64,000 nucleotides of DNA. It comes from Methylosinus sp. PW1. GTDB taxonomy: Bacteria > Pseudomonadota > Alphaproteobacteria > Rhizobiales > Beijerinckiaceae. The translations under genes were made by a program, and so were the position numbers. Below the pieces are notes generated by a model. That model ran no database searches. It was not told the origin of the DNA and saw only the letters and a program-made list of their open reading frames with translations. The stretch is from NCBI RefSeq assembly GCF_000745215.1, contig NZ_JQNK01000001.1:13753-77752 (forward strand). Direction: 5' to 3'. Below, one piece after another: positions 1 through 9,436 of the stretch (position 1 is the first letter of the stretch; each line of letters begins with the position of its first letter).

Positions 1-9
1 GACTTTCGC

Positions 10-855
10 TCATGAGAATGCCGCCCCAGTAATTTTTGCCCAGCCGAGCCTCGCAAACTGCTTTATATTTGCTCCGCTGGCGAGTTTGGCGCTGAGCACG
101 AAGTCCGTGGAAATTCTGGCAACTTCAGCCACGCATTGCTGACTGTCATCCGCCAGGATCCCGCTGTGCCGATCACTCACGAGGATCGCTTCGCCGATCA
201 GGTCTTCGTGACAGCTGAGTTTGTGCATGACCTGGACCACCGCCAGATCGCCCGCCCAAAGATCAACGAGGCGGTATCCTGTGGGTAAAGTTCTAGACCA
301 GCCGACGAGAACAGCAGCGCTGAAACTGCAATCTCGGAGTTCCTGCTGCTGGCCACTGCAGGGGTCGACCTGTGTGCTGCCAATTGATCGCTGCGCAAGC
401 AAATGCTGTATTTCCCTGCCCTCCTGCGTCCAGCCTGGCGCCACCACGACCAGTATGTCTTTCGCCGATGCCCGCGCTTGGAACTTCGCAATCGGCGGGC
501 GTTCGAAATGTCGCGCAGGAATGCGCGGAAAATAAGTTTGTGAAGCTGTCAGAGCATCGACACCGACTGCGATGATGTCGTCACACTCCACGATGGCGTC
601 GAACAAGCGGACGGCACCGGGATGTTCCACGCCTTCGGCAAAAGGGTCATCGATCAGCACGCACCGTTTCATCGAGCCTTTTTGTAAAAGCGTAATTGTT
701 TTGCCGAGTGCGACTTCGACAACGTCGTCTCTGGTAATGTATTCATGCCGATCGAGCACGGTTTCAAGCTGCGTAAATTCAATCCGCATCGCCACGCTGC
801 TGGCTGTAGCTTTGAGTGACTTATGAAAGTCGCGTTGCATGCACTCAATCATCAT
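10..855 (-). CDS. Hypothetical protein next to a pyruvyl transferase
   Basis: A complete 281-residue reading frame whose ATG overlaps the stop codon of the upstream pyruvyl transferase gene by four bases (ATGA), so the two are translationally coupled. I do not recognise the family. The middle contains alternating hydrophobic strands such as DILVVVAPG and SAAVLVGWS, consistent with an alpha/beta fold, and there is no signal peptide or membrane segment. Its position suggests a role in making or exporting a surface polysaccharide, but that is inference from context only. Confidence 0.6.
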   Translation of the reverse strand: MMIECMQRDFHKSLKATASSVAMRIEFTQLETVLDRHEYITRDDVVEVALGKTITLLQKGSMKRCVLIDDPFAEGVEHPGAVRLFDAIVECDDIIAVGVDALTASQTYFPRIPARHFERPPIAKFQARASAKDILVVVAPGWTQEGREIQHLLAQRSIGSTQVDPCSGQQQELRDCSFSAAVLVGWSRTLPTGYRLVDLWAGDLAVVQVMHKLSCHEDLIGEAILVSDRHSGILADDSQQCVAEVARISTDFVLSAKLASGANIKQFARLGWAKITGAAFS

Positions 856-1865
856 TGCTGTCCGCTGTGTGTCACCAAAAAGTGCCGAAAGCTCTGTCCT
901 GCCTGGCTCGCCTCCGCCTCTAATCGCTGCGCAACAGATTGAATCCTTTGGGAAGCATCGGAGGAGAGCGCCGCATCCAATGCATTCAGGAAAGAAGATG
1001 CGTGCAAGCTAAACCTCGGGACATGCAGGGATGATAACCCGTTCTCGACGCAAAAGCGCTCGTTTTTCATTCCCATACCAATGCTAATGAACGGCCGCCC
1101 CATCATGACGGAATATATCATTCCGTGAAACTTCGTTGTGATTGTAAACTCGCTTGATCCAATCACGCCTGCTATAGCCGACATTGAAGGCTCCGCTTCA
1201 ATTATTCTCACACGTGAGCGATCCCCCTTGATTGCCGAATATAGCTGGCAGCAATAACCTAGGTCGTAATCATTGTAGTCGAATGACATCGGAACGAGCA
1301 CTACCTCGTAGCCGCGTTTTAGCAAGATATCAATAATTGACGCTAGCTGTAATTTAAAAAAATTAGAATACATGGACAGCGCAGCGTCGTTGGTTAGTAG
1401 CGCGTGCTGATCGAGGTTTGCCGAAGGGCAAACCGTTACTTTCTTCGTTCCTTGCTCGGGAGCGAATGCTTGCCGCCGGAGCTGGTCTCCCAGCTGGAAA
1501 ACAATGTCAGGTGTGTAATTAACGTCGAGACCGCGCTTGCGCAACGTGTCTACGTCGCTGCGGTTACGAAACCAGGCGCCAATAATTCTATCCTTCAGAG
1601 ATGCAGCGTAGCTTACATCTTCGTCGCCATCTAATCCTGCACCGTAGACGAAAAAACGTGCGTCTGATGGTAAGTGCTCAAGGTAATACGGTCTCAGCAC
1701 GTCACCCGCGCCGAGAACGATTACGTCGCCTGAGGCATAATTATTCGGCAGATTGCCGTGCGACCAGTTTATTGAATGTTCAGGCAATAGGGCTCTAAGC
1801 ACGAGTTTGAACGCCTCGTCGCCGCTATTCCTTCGACCGTACCATCCCATAACCTGAATACGCAC
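852..1865 (-). CDS. Polysaccharide pyruvyl transferase family protein
   Basis: Family proteins (PF04230, CsaB/WcaK-like) transfer pyruvate from phosphoenolpyruvate to sugars of exopolysaccharides or cell-wall polymers. The protein begins with the typical motif GWYGRRNSGDEA near its N terminus, has VIVLGAGDVLRP about 40 residues later, and near the C terminus ITTKFHGMIYSVMMGRPFI, the conserved family motif with the histidine. The frame is open upstream to 2015, but the upstream part is low-quality sequence; the GTG at 1865 (five codons before MGWYG) fits the family best, with ATG at 1850 the alternative. It is coupled to the next gene by an ATGA overlap. Confidence 0.8.
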   Translation of the reverse strand: MRIQVMGWYGRRNSGDEAFKLVLRALLPEHSINWSHGNLPNNYASGDVIVLGAGDVLRPYYLEHLPSDARFFVYGAGLDGDEDVSYAASLKDRIIGAWFRNRSDVDTLRKRGLDVNYTPDIVFQLGDQLRRQAFAPEQGTKKVTVCPSANLDQHALLTNDAALSMYSNFFKLQLASIIDILLKRGYEVVLVPMSFDYNDYDLGYCCQLYSAIKGDRSRVRIIEAEPSMSAIAGVIGSSEFTITTKFHGMIYSVMMGRPFISIGMGMKNERFCVENGLSSLHVPRFSLHASSFLNALDAALSSDASQRIQSVAQRLEAEASQAGQSFRHFLVTHSGQQ

Positions 1866-2092
1866 ATCGCGCCTCTTTATCGATCTGATCCGTTGCGTGT
1901 TTGTGGCTCTCTTGACCCCTATAGCGTTAACTCCGGGCGTGAGTGGAACCGCCGTGGATGTTCGTCTAGATACGCCCGAAGAGGGGGATATCGCAATAGG
2001 GCTGACGCAGGTCAACAGACCTTATGGGGGCGAGCGACGGCCGAGACGGGGTAGGCTTCGGTTTGTCGTTCGAACCGAAAGGAACCCCGAAG

Positions 2093-2307
2093 ATGCGCCC
2101 GTTTGTGGATCAAGCGCCTGTGGCCGCCGCTCTGGATTACGATAACACGCTGATCGGAGCATTGGAGCTGAGCTCGAAGAAATGGGTTTTCGCGGTCCAA
2201 GTCCCGGGCTCGCGCAAGCACACGAAATATACGGTCGAGCCGAACGGGCCGGCTCTGGCGGCGCTGCTCGAGACGTTGAAGGCGCGCAGCGCCGCGGCCG
2301 GCAAGCC
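2093..2307 (+). pseudogene. IS110-family transposase, N-terminal fragment
   Basis: About 72 residues beginning at an ATG preceded by AAAGGAAC. The motif LIGALELSSKKWV followed by a conserved basic stretch and LLETLKARSAAAG is the start of the DEDD RuvC-like domain of IS110 transposases. The frame is cut at the left end of the IS3-family element (about 2308-2316), so no catalytic protein can be made. The missing part is not found on the other side of the insertion, implying a deletion as well as an insertion. Confidence 0.7.
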
Positions 2308-2391
2308 GCGGAGCGTGTCAACGATTTTGAGACAGCGGGATTTGGAATTTAAGCTTGGAGTTCTTGTGTTTTGAGCGGTGGATTGATCCAG

Positions 2392-3624
2392 CAGGGCTGT
2401 GCAGTTCTTAACGAGCCCCTGCCATTTCGAGGGCAGCTCGGATATTGAGAGCGGCGCGCCATCTGGCGTTCTTGATGTTGTCGCAACCATCGGCGCGCAG
2501 GAGATTATAGGCGAAGGAGCGGAGCCGCGCGACGATGTCCGGGTTCTTGCGAATGCGCGAAGCGTCCTCCGCGAACGCCACGTCGCGCACATAGTGGCTG
2601 CCGTTCTCGATGCGCCAATGGCCTCTGATCCATTCGTTCCAACGCTCGGGCGTCGGGCCGGTCGCCGAGGACACCCAATAGACGGTCTCGATCGTCTGCT
2701 TCAAAAGACCGGTCGCCGGATCGCGGCGGTAGATTGTGCGCTCCAGCCGCAGCACGGTCTTTATGAGCGGCTCCCACGCCGTATGGCGGAACCACGCCTT
2801 CGCTGGAAAGACAGAAAGCTTTCGCGTCTCCCAGCGGTTGCGGCCTTTCGACTGGCTCGTCGCAGAGCCGCTCGGCTTGCGGCCCGCCGCGCCGAGTTCG
2901 AGCCGGCGACGCAGGCCCGGTTGATTGTCCTTCACCTGCGTCAGCAGGTGATTGCCGGACGCGATCACGCGTTCGAACAGTTTTTTTGGCAGTGTTCTGC
3001 GTCGAGCGTGAACAGGCAGCGCTTCAATCCCAGCGCTTCGATCAGCTCCGGAGCGGTGGGAATCTCATTGCTCTTTTCGGCGACCATCACATGCGCGAGC
3101 ACGATCCGATCGGCGTGTCGCAGCGCCGACATCATGTGCGCGGCCTTCCGGTCGCTGAACGCATCGAAGCTGCCGCGCAGAGTCTTCCCGTCGACGGCGA
3201 TCGCCGTCAGCCCCTGCACGGCGGGCGGCGCCGGCATGCTCGCGGCATGACGTCGAAACGCCGCCTCCAACGCTGCCGGATCGACGCCTTGCAGGATCAG
3301 CCGCAGACCGGTGTAGGATGGCGTGTAGGGCAGCTTCAGGCCGAAGGCGTCGTTCAATCGCAGACGATGCGCGCGAATGAACTCATGCATCTGCCGATAA
3401 GAATTGGCGCCGCCGACCATGGCGATGATCGCGTAGAGCAGCACCGTCGAAAGATCGAACCGCTTGCCTTCTCGGCGACGATGATCCGGAATGTCCCGCA
3501 AAATCTCCAGAAGCGACACCTGCATGCGACAACCTCCGATTCGGGTTGTCGCCTATAGATTCACACATCCGTCGCGACGGGAATCGCCCGTCCGCTATAA
3601 AGTATAGAGAACTGAACGGCCCTG
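2392..3624 (-). mobile_element. ISAs1-family insertion sequence
   Basis: A 1233-bp element with ends CAGGGCTGTGCAGTTCTTAA and (reverse strand) CAGGGCCGTTCAGTTCTCTA. It is flanked by a perfect 10-bp target duplication, ATTGATCCAG, at 2382-2391 and 3625-3634, which agrees with the 8-10 bp duplications of this family. Removing the element restores the sequence found at the equivalent position of the second IS3 copy near 33740. Confidence 0.9.
2408..3525 (-). pseudogene. ISAs1 transposase, split by a -1 frameshift
   Basis: The first half (3525 to 2965) contains the N-terminal IPDHRR motif and AVDGKTLRGS of the DDE domain; the second half (2968 to 2408) contains HLLTQVKDNQP, YWVSS and the C-terminal HWRIENGSHYVRDV motif. 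Together they make one normal transposase of about 375 residues. The frames change at a run of seven A on the coding strand (T 2981-2987). Read in the first frame it ends ...HCQKNCSNA-stop; a one-base backward shift gives HCQKKLFERVIASGNH, the expected sequence. The site is A-AAA-AAC, a classical slippery heptamer, so either a one-base loss or programmed frameshifting is possible. Confidence 0.85.
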
Positions 3625-4201
3625 ATTGATCCAGGCGGCGGTTGGCTTTCGGGGTGGGCTCGGCGGTATTCTGACGAAACGTTCGGGATTGGCCTCGAAG
3701 GCGCGATCGAGGATTTTCTGGCGGGCGTCATAGATTTCTTCGGCTTGGCCGAAATGAACCTGATTCGGAGTCATCAATCCGATGCCAGCGTGGTGATGGT
3801 CGCGATTGTACCAAGTGAAGAAGTGGCGAACGAATGTCTTCGCATCCTCGACGCAGCCGAAGCGCTTTGGGAACTGCGGCTGGTATTTCAGTGTCTTGAA
3901 GCAGCTTTCGGAGAATGGATTGTCGTTCGATGTATAGGGTCGGCTATGCGATTTGGTGACGCCGAGATCGGCGAGCAGCAGGGCGGTGGCCTTGGCTTTC
4001 ATCGGTCCGCCGCGATCGGCATGCAGAGTGAGCTGGCCGGGCTCCACGCCGTGCTTTTCGACAGCGTCGTTGAACAGAGGTTTGAACAGCGCGGCGGTTT
4101 CCGCGTCGGCGATGTGCCAGCCGACGACGCGACGGCTGAAGATATCGAGGATCACATAGAGGTAGAAGTAGGTCCATTTGACCGGCCCCATCAGCTTCGG
4201 G

Positions 4202-4273
4202 TGAGTAGGCCGAGGGAGTTCCACCCTCGGCCCCTCGCAGAACCGGACAGGATCCTCTCGAATCATCCGGCTC
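4202..4273 (-). ncRNA. Group II intron domains V and VI
   Basis: Domain V (4273 to about 4240) starts GAGCCGGATGATTCGAGAGG and ends CCTGTCCGGTTC; the two arms pair around a GAGA-type loop, the hallmark catalytic hairpin. Domain VI follows at 4236-4202 as GGCCGAGGGTGGAACTCC...: a stem with an unpaired A near its 3' side that would serve as the branch point. The RT stop codon lies only four bases before domain V. Confidence 0.85.
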
Positions 4274-4276
4274 CCA

Positions 4277-5521
4277 TCATCCGGCCGCTGGAACAAATCC
4301 CAATCTCCAATGGACGAAGGCGCGCGGGAACTGTTGCGCCAATCGCCCGAGGGCGCGCCTCGCTCGCATCTTATGTCGAGCGAGGCTTTTGTATTTGCGC
4401 ATCAGCCAACGCGTCAGATAGGCGTTGACATGTTTCCAGATCGTCGACATCGCCGACCCATGAAAGCGGCCATAATATTGCTGCCACCCCGTGAGGATCG
4501 GATCGAACATGGCCGAAAGATCGGCCAGTCCTTTGTCGCACTTCAATTGCAGATGCCAACCCCGAATCGTCTGCCGCATGGCCTTGCACGCCGCGCGGCT
4601 GACTGCCGGGGAAAAGTTCACATAGACCCGGCCATATTTGTCCACCGCTTTGCGCGGCCGGAACGTATAACCGAGAAAGGTGAACTCTATCGAGGGGTGA
4701 TCCTGTCGACGATTGATATCCTTGCAATACACGATATGCGTCTTGCTCGGATGCAGTTCGAGTCCGCATTCACGGAAGCGTTCATCGATCCGTTGCAGGA
4801 CGAACTGCGCCTGCGCTCGGCTCTTGCAATGAATAATCGCATCGTCGGCGTATCGGCAAAACCGAACGCTCCGCAGATGGCGATCCACCCATTGGTCGAA
4901 GGCATAGTGCAGGAACAAGTTCGCCAACAGCGGCGAAACGACTCCGCCTTGCGGCGTGCCTTTATCTCGCGCTCGGATCTCGCCATCCGTGGTCTGCATC
5001 GGCGCTTTCAGCCAGCGTTCCACATACAACAAGATCCAAGGCGTCTGGCAGTGCTTCCGCAACGCCCGCATCAGGAGTTCGTGATCGATGTTGTCGAACA
5101 GACCTTTGATGTCAAACTCGACAACCCAATCATAATCCCAACACCGGCGTCGGGCGATGGCGATCGCGTCATGTGCCGACCGCTCCGGTCGATAGCCGTA
5201 GGAATCGGCATGGAACAGAGGATCGAGCTGTGGCTCGAGCCACAGCTTCACGACCGTCTGCGCCACCCGATCGGCTATCGTCGGCACGCCCAGCACGCGA
5301 ACGCCGCCTGTCTTCTTCGGAATCGGAACGGCTCTGACCGGCGGCGGAAAATAGCTGCCGGAGCACATTCTATTCCAAAGCTTGAACAGCTTGTCGCCCA
5401 AGCGTTCCTCGAACTTTTCGATCGTCTCGTGGTCGACCCCAGGGGCTCCGCCCTTGTCTTTCACACGTTGATACGCCTCCCATACGAGAGCCTTGGGAAT
5501 GTCGAATGACTTGGGCTTCAT
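4277..5521 (-). CDS. ltrA: Group II intron reverse transcriptase/maturase
   Basis: This 414-residue intron-encoded protein helps the intron RNA fold and reverse-transcribes it into new sites. Visible features in order: the N-terminal RT0 region with KGGAPGVDHETIE, the RT fingers with YFPPPVRAVPIPKK, DSYGYRPERSAHDA, FDIKGLFDNIDH, GTPQGGVVSPLLANLFLHY, and the catalytic palm motif CRYADDAIIHC, followed by the thumb/maturase domain X with GWQQYYGRFH. There is no HNH endonuclease domain, so it would depend on nicked or single-stranded target DNA. All catalytic aspartates are present and the frame is intact. The start ATG at 5521 is the only good one before the RT0 motif. Confidence 0.95.
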   Translation of the reverse strand: MKPKSFDIPKALVWEAYQRVKDKGGAPGVDHETIEKFEERLGDKLFKLWNRMCSGSYFPPPVRAVPIPKKTGGVRVLGVPTIADRVAQTVVKLWLEPQLDPLFHADSYGYRPERSAHDAIAIARRRCWDYDWVVEFDIKGLFDNIDHELLMRALRKHCQTPWILLYVERWLKAPMQTTDGEIRARDKGTPQGGVVSPLLANLFLHYAFDQWVDRHLRSVRFCRYADDAIIHCKSRAQAQFVLQRIDERFRECGLELHPSKTHIVYCKDINRRQDHPSIEFTFLGYTFRPRKAVDKYGRVYVNFSPAVSRAACKAMRQTIRGWHLQLKCDKGLADLSAMFDPILTGWQQYYGRFHGSAMSTIWKHVNAYLTRWLMRKYKSLARHKMRARRALGRLAQQFPRAFVHWRLGFVPAAG

Positions 5522-6550
5522 GCGTGGCTCCTCCCGCTCACACGGTTGGCCACACCTTGGCCCTGGATGACGCCGCCCCTTTGCTCCGCCGCCATTACAG
5601 CGGCTTCATCGCTACTACAGGCGGCTCCGTCCCTTGACGGCGCATCGCTACTATCGGCCTCGCCTTGCGGGCTTGCGCCTTTCGCTTTCCATCGCCGTCG
5701 AAGGTTCCCGCAGTTCAACGTGAGAGCCCGAAACAGGCTGGCGCTGCCTCTATGCCGGACACCGTCTGGACCGTAAGCAGGTATCGTCCAGACTGATCGC
5801 GGAGCAACATCACTCCCCGCTTTCGATGTCATCTGATCACTTTCGACACTTGAACGGCAGTTCACTTGTGTTCGCCTTCCTGTTCCACACCTGACGCCTC
5901 GTGGCGCCTTTTCCGTGACGCTCACGACCTGGGCTTTTGACCCACGCCGCTCACGGTGGTTTGCCACCTGCTCCTGCAAGCCGATGGCGAGGGACCTACC
6001 CTCATCTCTCACGCCGCTTGCTGCGGCACACTAATGTCCCAGGACCAGACCTGATTGGGTCCGGTCGCCAGAAGCTCGGGCTTTTGATAGGCGGGATGGC
6101 GCAATTGCCGCCGTCGCTCGCGGACCTCGCCGTGCTCGGCGAGGATGCGATACATGGTTCGGATCGAGCACAGATAGACGCCCTCGTCGAGCAGGCAGGC
6201 GTAGATTTCGGCGGGCGCGAGATCGACGAAGCGCGGCCCGCGCAGCATCTCGAGAATATGCTGTCGCTCGGTGTCGGTCAGCGCGCGCAGAGGTTTCGGA
6301 CGCGCCCTCGCGACGGCCGGCGGCTGTTTACGCGCAGCCTCGCGGCGGTGCAGGCTGGCGCGCGAAAGGCCCAGCGCTGCGCAGGCCGCAGCGATCAGGC
6401 CACTGCGTGGCGCCAGCGCCGCTACGGCGTCCATCAGGAGTCCTCGTCGTTCACGATCGGGAGCCCCAGCAACAGAGCAACTTTTATGGAATGGCCCGCC
6501 CCTCCTTCCGGCGTAGTAGGCTCGCCGGCGATAGAACGGAGGGATTGGTC

Positions 6551-7591
6551 ATGAAGACGAAGGTTTCCGTGCTCGGGATCGACATCGGCAAGAATATTTG
6601 CAGTCTCGTTGGCTTCGACGCGGCCGGGACGGTGGTCATGCGGCGGCGGGCGACGCGGGAGACGCTGATCGGCTTGGCAGCGAAGCTGCCGGCCTGTGTC
6701 GTCGCGATGGAAGCGTGCTGCGGCGCTCATCATCTGGGGCGGGTCTTCGCGGCTCATGGCCACGAGGTTCGGCTGATGTCGCCCGAATATGTTCGCCCCT
6801 ATGTGAAAGCGCAGAAGAACGACGATCGCGACGCTGAAGGGATCGCCGAGGCGGCGACGCGGCCGACCATGCGCTTTGTGGAACTGAAAACGCAGGATCA
6901 GCTCGACATCCAGACGTTGCATCGGTCTCGCGACCGACTGGTCGGCGAACGGACGGCGCTGATCAACCAACTGCGGGCGATCCTTCTGGAGCGCGGAATC
7001 GTCGTTCCCAAGGGTAAACGTCATCTCGCGGATTATCTCGCCGTCATGCTGGACGAAGGGGGCCGACACACTTTGAGCGACCGGATGTACAGGCTCGTCG
7101 ACGACGCTCGCACGCAATGGCGCGAGCTGGACAAGCGCATCGCCGCCTTCGACGCGGAGTTCACGGCTTTCGCCAAAGAGAACGAGGACGCCCGGCGACT
7201 GGCGACAATACCGGGCGTCGGCGCCCTGATCGCTTCGGCCTTGTTGGCGGCGATCGGAAAGGCCGAGACGTTCGAGCATGGTCGCGATCTTGCGGCCTGG
7301 CTCGGCCTGGTCCCCCGTCAGGCGACGACGGGGGGCAAGCCGAAACTGCTCGGGATCAGCAAGCGGGGCAACCGATATTTGCGCAGGCAACTCATCCATG
7401 GCGCGCGGGCGGCGCTCCCCCATGTCGCCAAACGCGACACGTCGCTCGGGCGGTGGCTGACGACGCTGCTCGCCCGCGTGCATCAGAATGTCGCGGTCGT
7501 CGCCTTTGCCAACAAGCTGGCGCGGATCTCCTGGGCGGTGCTGCGGCGTGGAGAAACATTTGCCGACAAGGAGGCGATCCTGGCGGCGTGA
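6551..7591 (+). CDS. IS1111-type transposase/recombinase
   Basis: A 346-residue DEDD transposase. The N-terminal RuvC-like domain begins VLGIDIGKNICSLVGFD (first catalytic Asp), has the conserved VVAMEACCGAHH (Glu) and KNDDRDAEGIAEAA (Asp pair). The C-terminal transposase-20 domain has TIPGVGALIASALLA, the WLGLVPRQATTGGK motif with the catalytic serine region, and GISKRGNRYLRRQLIHGA. The start ATG is preceded by ACGGAGGGATTGGTC. It is identical in protein sequence to copy 2 and intact. Such enzymes act with a guide RNA from the element's non-coding end. Confidence 0.92.
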   Translation: MKTKVSVLGIDIGKNICSLVGFDAAGTVVMRRRATRETLIGLAAKLPACVVAMEACCGAHHLGRVFAAHGHEVRLMSPEYVRPYVKAQKNDDRDAEGIAEAATRPTMRFVELKTQDQLDIQTLHRSRDRLVGERTALINQLRAILLERGIVVPKGKRHLADYLAVMLDEGGRHTLSDRMYRLVDDARTQWRELDKRIAAFDAEFTAFAKENEDARRLATIPGVGALIASALLAAIGKAETFEHGRDLAAWLGLVPRQATTGGKPKLLGISKRGNRYLRRQLIHGARAALPHVAKRDTSLGRWLTTLLARVHQNVAVVAFANKLARISWAVLRRGETFADKEAILAA

Positions 7592-7851
7592 GACTGGTCG
7601 TTCGGCGCATGTGCTGCTGATCGTCCGACGATGTTTGCGGGTGGTGGATCGAAAGATGGCCTGACTGATAGTCGAACGGCGTTCTGGAAACCTGGTTCAA
7701 AAAACGGCGTTCGACGCCGAGACTTTTATGAGGACCGGAACGCGCGTATCTCCATCTTGGCCGGGGGCTCGCCCCGAGGCCGGATACGTTGACGCAGACC
7801 CATCAGAAGGCGCTCTCGATAAAACTGCTTGCAGACGGGGCGGGCCATACG
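7592..7851 (+). ncRNA. Presumed guide (seek/bridge) RNA region of IS1111 copy 1
   Basis: Known IS1111-group elements encode their guide RNA in the non-coding segment between the transposase stop codon and the right end. Here that segment is 260 bases long, is preserved in all three copies, contains no convincing gene, and has self-complementary stretches such as CGGCGTTCGACGCCG (7693-7707) and GGGGGCTCGCCCCGAGGCC (7762-7780). The assignment rests on position and family knowledge; exact RNA ends cannot be read from the sequence. Confidence 0.5.
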
Positions 7852-8068
7852 TTGCGGGTGGTGGATCGAAAGATGGCCTGACTGATAGTCGAACGGCGTT
7901 CTGGAAACCTGGTTCAAAAAACGGCGTTCGACGCCGAGACTTTTATGAGGACCGGAACGCGCGTATCTCCATCTTGGCCGGGGGCTCGCCCCGAGGCCGG
8001 ATACGTTGACGCAGACCCATCAGAAGGCGCTCTCGATAAAACTGCTTGCAGACGGGGCGGGCCATACG
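7852..8068 (+). repeat. Extra solitary copy of the IS1111 right-end/guide-RNA segment
   Basis: This 217-bp unit repeats 7635-7851 directly and in tandem, from TTGCGGGTGGTGG to the terminal GCCATACG, and again matches 9220-9436 in copy 2. It contains no transposase gene. It sits between two complete IS1111 copies, so the order is element, extra right-end segment, element. The unit ends exactly at the IS right end, and the next base begins copy 2. Confidence 0.9.
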
Positions 8069-9436
8069 TTATGGAATGGCCCGCCCCTCCTTCCGGCGTA
8101 GTAGGCTCGCCGGCGATAGAACGGAGGGATTGGTCATGAAGACGAAGGTTTCCGTGCTCGGGATCGACATCGGCAAGAATATTTGCAGTCTCGTTGGCTT
8201 CGACGCGGCCGGGACGGTGGTCATGCGGCGGCGGGCGACGCGGGAGACGCTGATCGGCTTGGCAGCGAAGCTGCCGGCCTGTGTCGTCGCGATGGAAGCG
8301 TGCTGCGGCGCTCATCATCTGGGGCGGGTCTTCGCGGCTCATGGCCACGAGGTTCGGCTGATGTCGCCCGAATATGTTCGCCCCTATGTGAAAGCGCAGA
8401 AGAACGACGATCGCGACGCTGAAGGGATCGCCGAGGCGGCGACGCGGCCGACCATGCGCTTTGTGGAACTGAAAACGCAGGATCAGCTCGACATCCAGAC
8501 GTTGCATCGGTCTCGCGACCGACTGGTCGGCGAACGGACGGCGCTGATCAACCAACTGCGGGCGATCCTTCTGGAGCGCGGAATCGTCGTTCCCAAGGGT
8601 AAACGTCATCTCGCGGATTATCTCGCCGTCATGCTGGACGAAGGGGGCCGACACACTTTGAGCGACCGGATGTACAGGCTCGTCGACGACGCTCGCACGC
8701 AATGGCGCGAGCTGGACAAGCGCATCGCCGCCTTCGACGCGGAGTTCACGGCTTTCGCCAAAGAGAACGAGGACGCCCGGCGACTGGCGACAATACCGGG
8801 CGTCGGCGCCCTGATCGCTTCGGCCTTGTTGGCGGCGATCGGAAAGGCCGAGACGTTCGAGCATGGTCGCGATCTTGCGGCCTGGCTCGGCCTGGTCCCC
8901 CGTCAGGCGACGACGGGGGGCAAGCCGAAACTGCTCGGGATCAGCAAGCGGGGCAACCGATATTTGCGCAGGCAACTCATCCATGGCGCGCGGGCGGCGC
9001 TCCCCCATGTCGCCAAACGCGACACGTCGCTCGGGCGGTGGCTGACGACGCTGCTCGCCCGCGTGCATCAGAATGTCGCGGTCGTCGCCTTTGCCAACAA
9101 GCTGGCGCGGATCTCCTGGGCGGTGCTGCGGCGTGGAGAAACATTTGCCGACAAGGAGGCGATCCTGGCGGCGTGAGACTGGTCGTTCGGCGCATGTGCT
9201 GCTGATCGTCCGACGATGTTTGCGGGTGGTGGATCGAAAGATGGCCTGACTGATAGTCGAACGGCGTTCTGGAAACCTGGTTCAAAAAACGGCGTTCGAC
9301 GCCGAGACTTTTATGAGGACCGGAACGCGCGTATCTCCATCTTGGCCGGGGGCTCGCCCCGAGGCCGGATACGTTGACGCAGACCCATCAGAAGGCGCTC
9401 TCGATAAAACTGCTTGCAGACGGGGCGGGCCATACG
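8069..9436 (+). mobile_element. IS1111-type element, copy 2
   Basis: A second complete copy, with the same length and ends as copy 1. Its left end abuts the right end of the extra segment (CCATACG followed directly by TTATGGA), a right-end/left-end junction like that of the circular intermediate of this family. Its own right end joins the continuation of the IS3 orfA gene at 9437. The promoter formed at such junctions could drive copy 2. Confidence 0.9.
8136..9176 (+). CDS. IS1111-type transposase/recombinase, copy 2
   Basis: Same 346-residue protein as the copy at 6551-7591, with the DEDD residues and the C-terminal serine-containing domain intact. The shared ribosome-binding site ACGGAGGG lies 8 bases before the ATG. 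Two identical adjacent genes without any divergence imply a recent event, either integration of a circle next to a resident copy or unequal recombination. Confidence 0.92.
   Translation: MKTKVSVLGIDIGKNICSLVGFDAAGTVVMRRRATRETLIGLAAKLPACVVAMEACCGAHHLGRVFAAHGHEVRLMSPEYVRPYVKAQKNDDRDAEGIAEAATRPTMRFVELKTQDQLDIQTLHRSRDRLVGERTALINQLRAILLERGIVVPKGKRHLADYLAVMLDEGGRHTLSDRMYRLVDDARTQWRELDKRIAAFDAEFTAFAKENEDARRLATIPGVGALIASALLAAIGKAETFEHGRDLAAWLGLVPRQATTGGKPKLLGISKRGNRYLRRQLIHGARAALPHVAKRDTSLGRWLTTLLARVHQNVAVVAFANKLARISWAVLRRGETFADKEAILAA

Larger units (their letters stand above)
4200..6031 (-). mobile_element. Group II intron (complete)
   Basis: The intron runs on the minus strand from a 5' end GTGTGCCGC at 6031 to a 3' end ...CTACTCACC at about 4200 (the last base is ambiguous). 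Comparison with the empty site in the second IS3 copy defines the junction. It contains about 500 bases of domain I-III RNA, the maturase gene, and a recognisable domain V and VI just after the gene. The 5' exon ends GGGACATTA. A 5' fragment of the same intron occurs at 33563-33663 on the plus strand. Confidence 0.9.
3595..6434 (-). pseudogene. IS3-family OrfB transposase, interrupted by a group II intron
   Basis: The 5' part (6434 to 6032) encodes the HTH_21-like region and the first catalytic motif ...NQVWSWDI; the 3' part (4199 down to about 3635) resumes at KLMGPVKWTYFYLYVILDIF and carries the remaining integrase-core residues (HADRGGPM, the RPYTSNDNPFSE glutamate motif). The copy at 33705-34715 is the same protein uninterrupted. 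ISAs1 replaced the last few residues. If the intron splices, a nearly full transposase mRNA could still be restored, apart from the altered C terminus. Confidence 0.85.
6484..7851 (+). mobile_element. IS1111-type (IS110 family) element, copy 1
   Basis: The left end TTATGGA is followed by ATGGCCCGCCCC, and the right end is GGGGCGGGCCAT followed by ACG. Sub-terminal inverted repeats a few bases inside each end, with no target duplication, are characteristic of the IS1111 group. It carries a tnp gene with little 5' sequence and about 260 bases of non-coding DNA after it. It is inserted in the A-run of the IS3 orfA gene. The exact left end could be one base either way because the target is a T-run. 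Confidence 0.85.

Noticed and set aside
6434..7483. Long minus-strand open frame antisense to the IS1111 transposase
   Set aside because: It is a shadow frame caused by high G+C. Only its last 17 codons are real, as the displaced end of the IS3 orfA.
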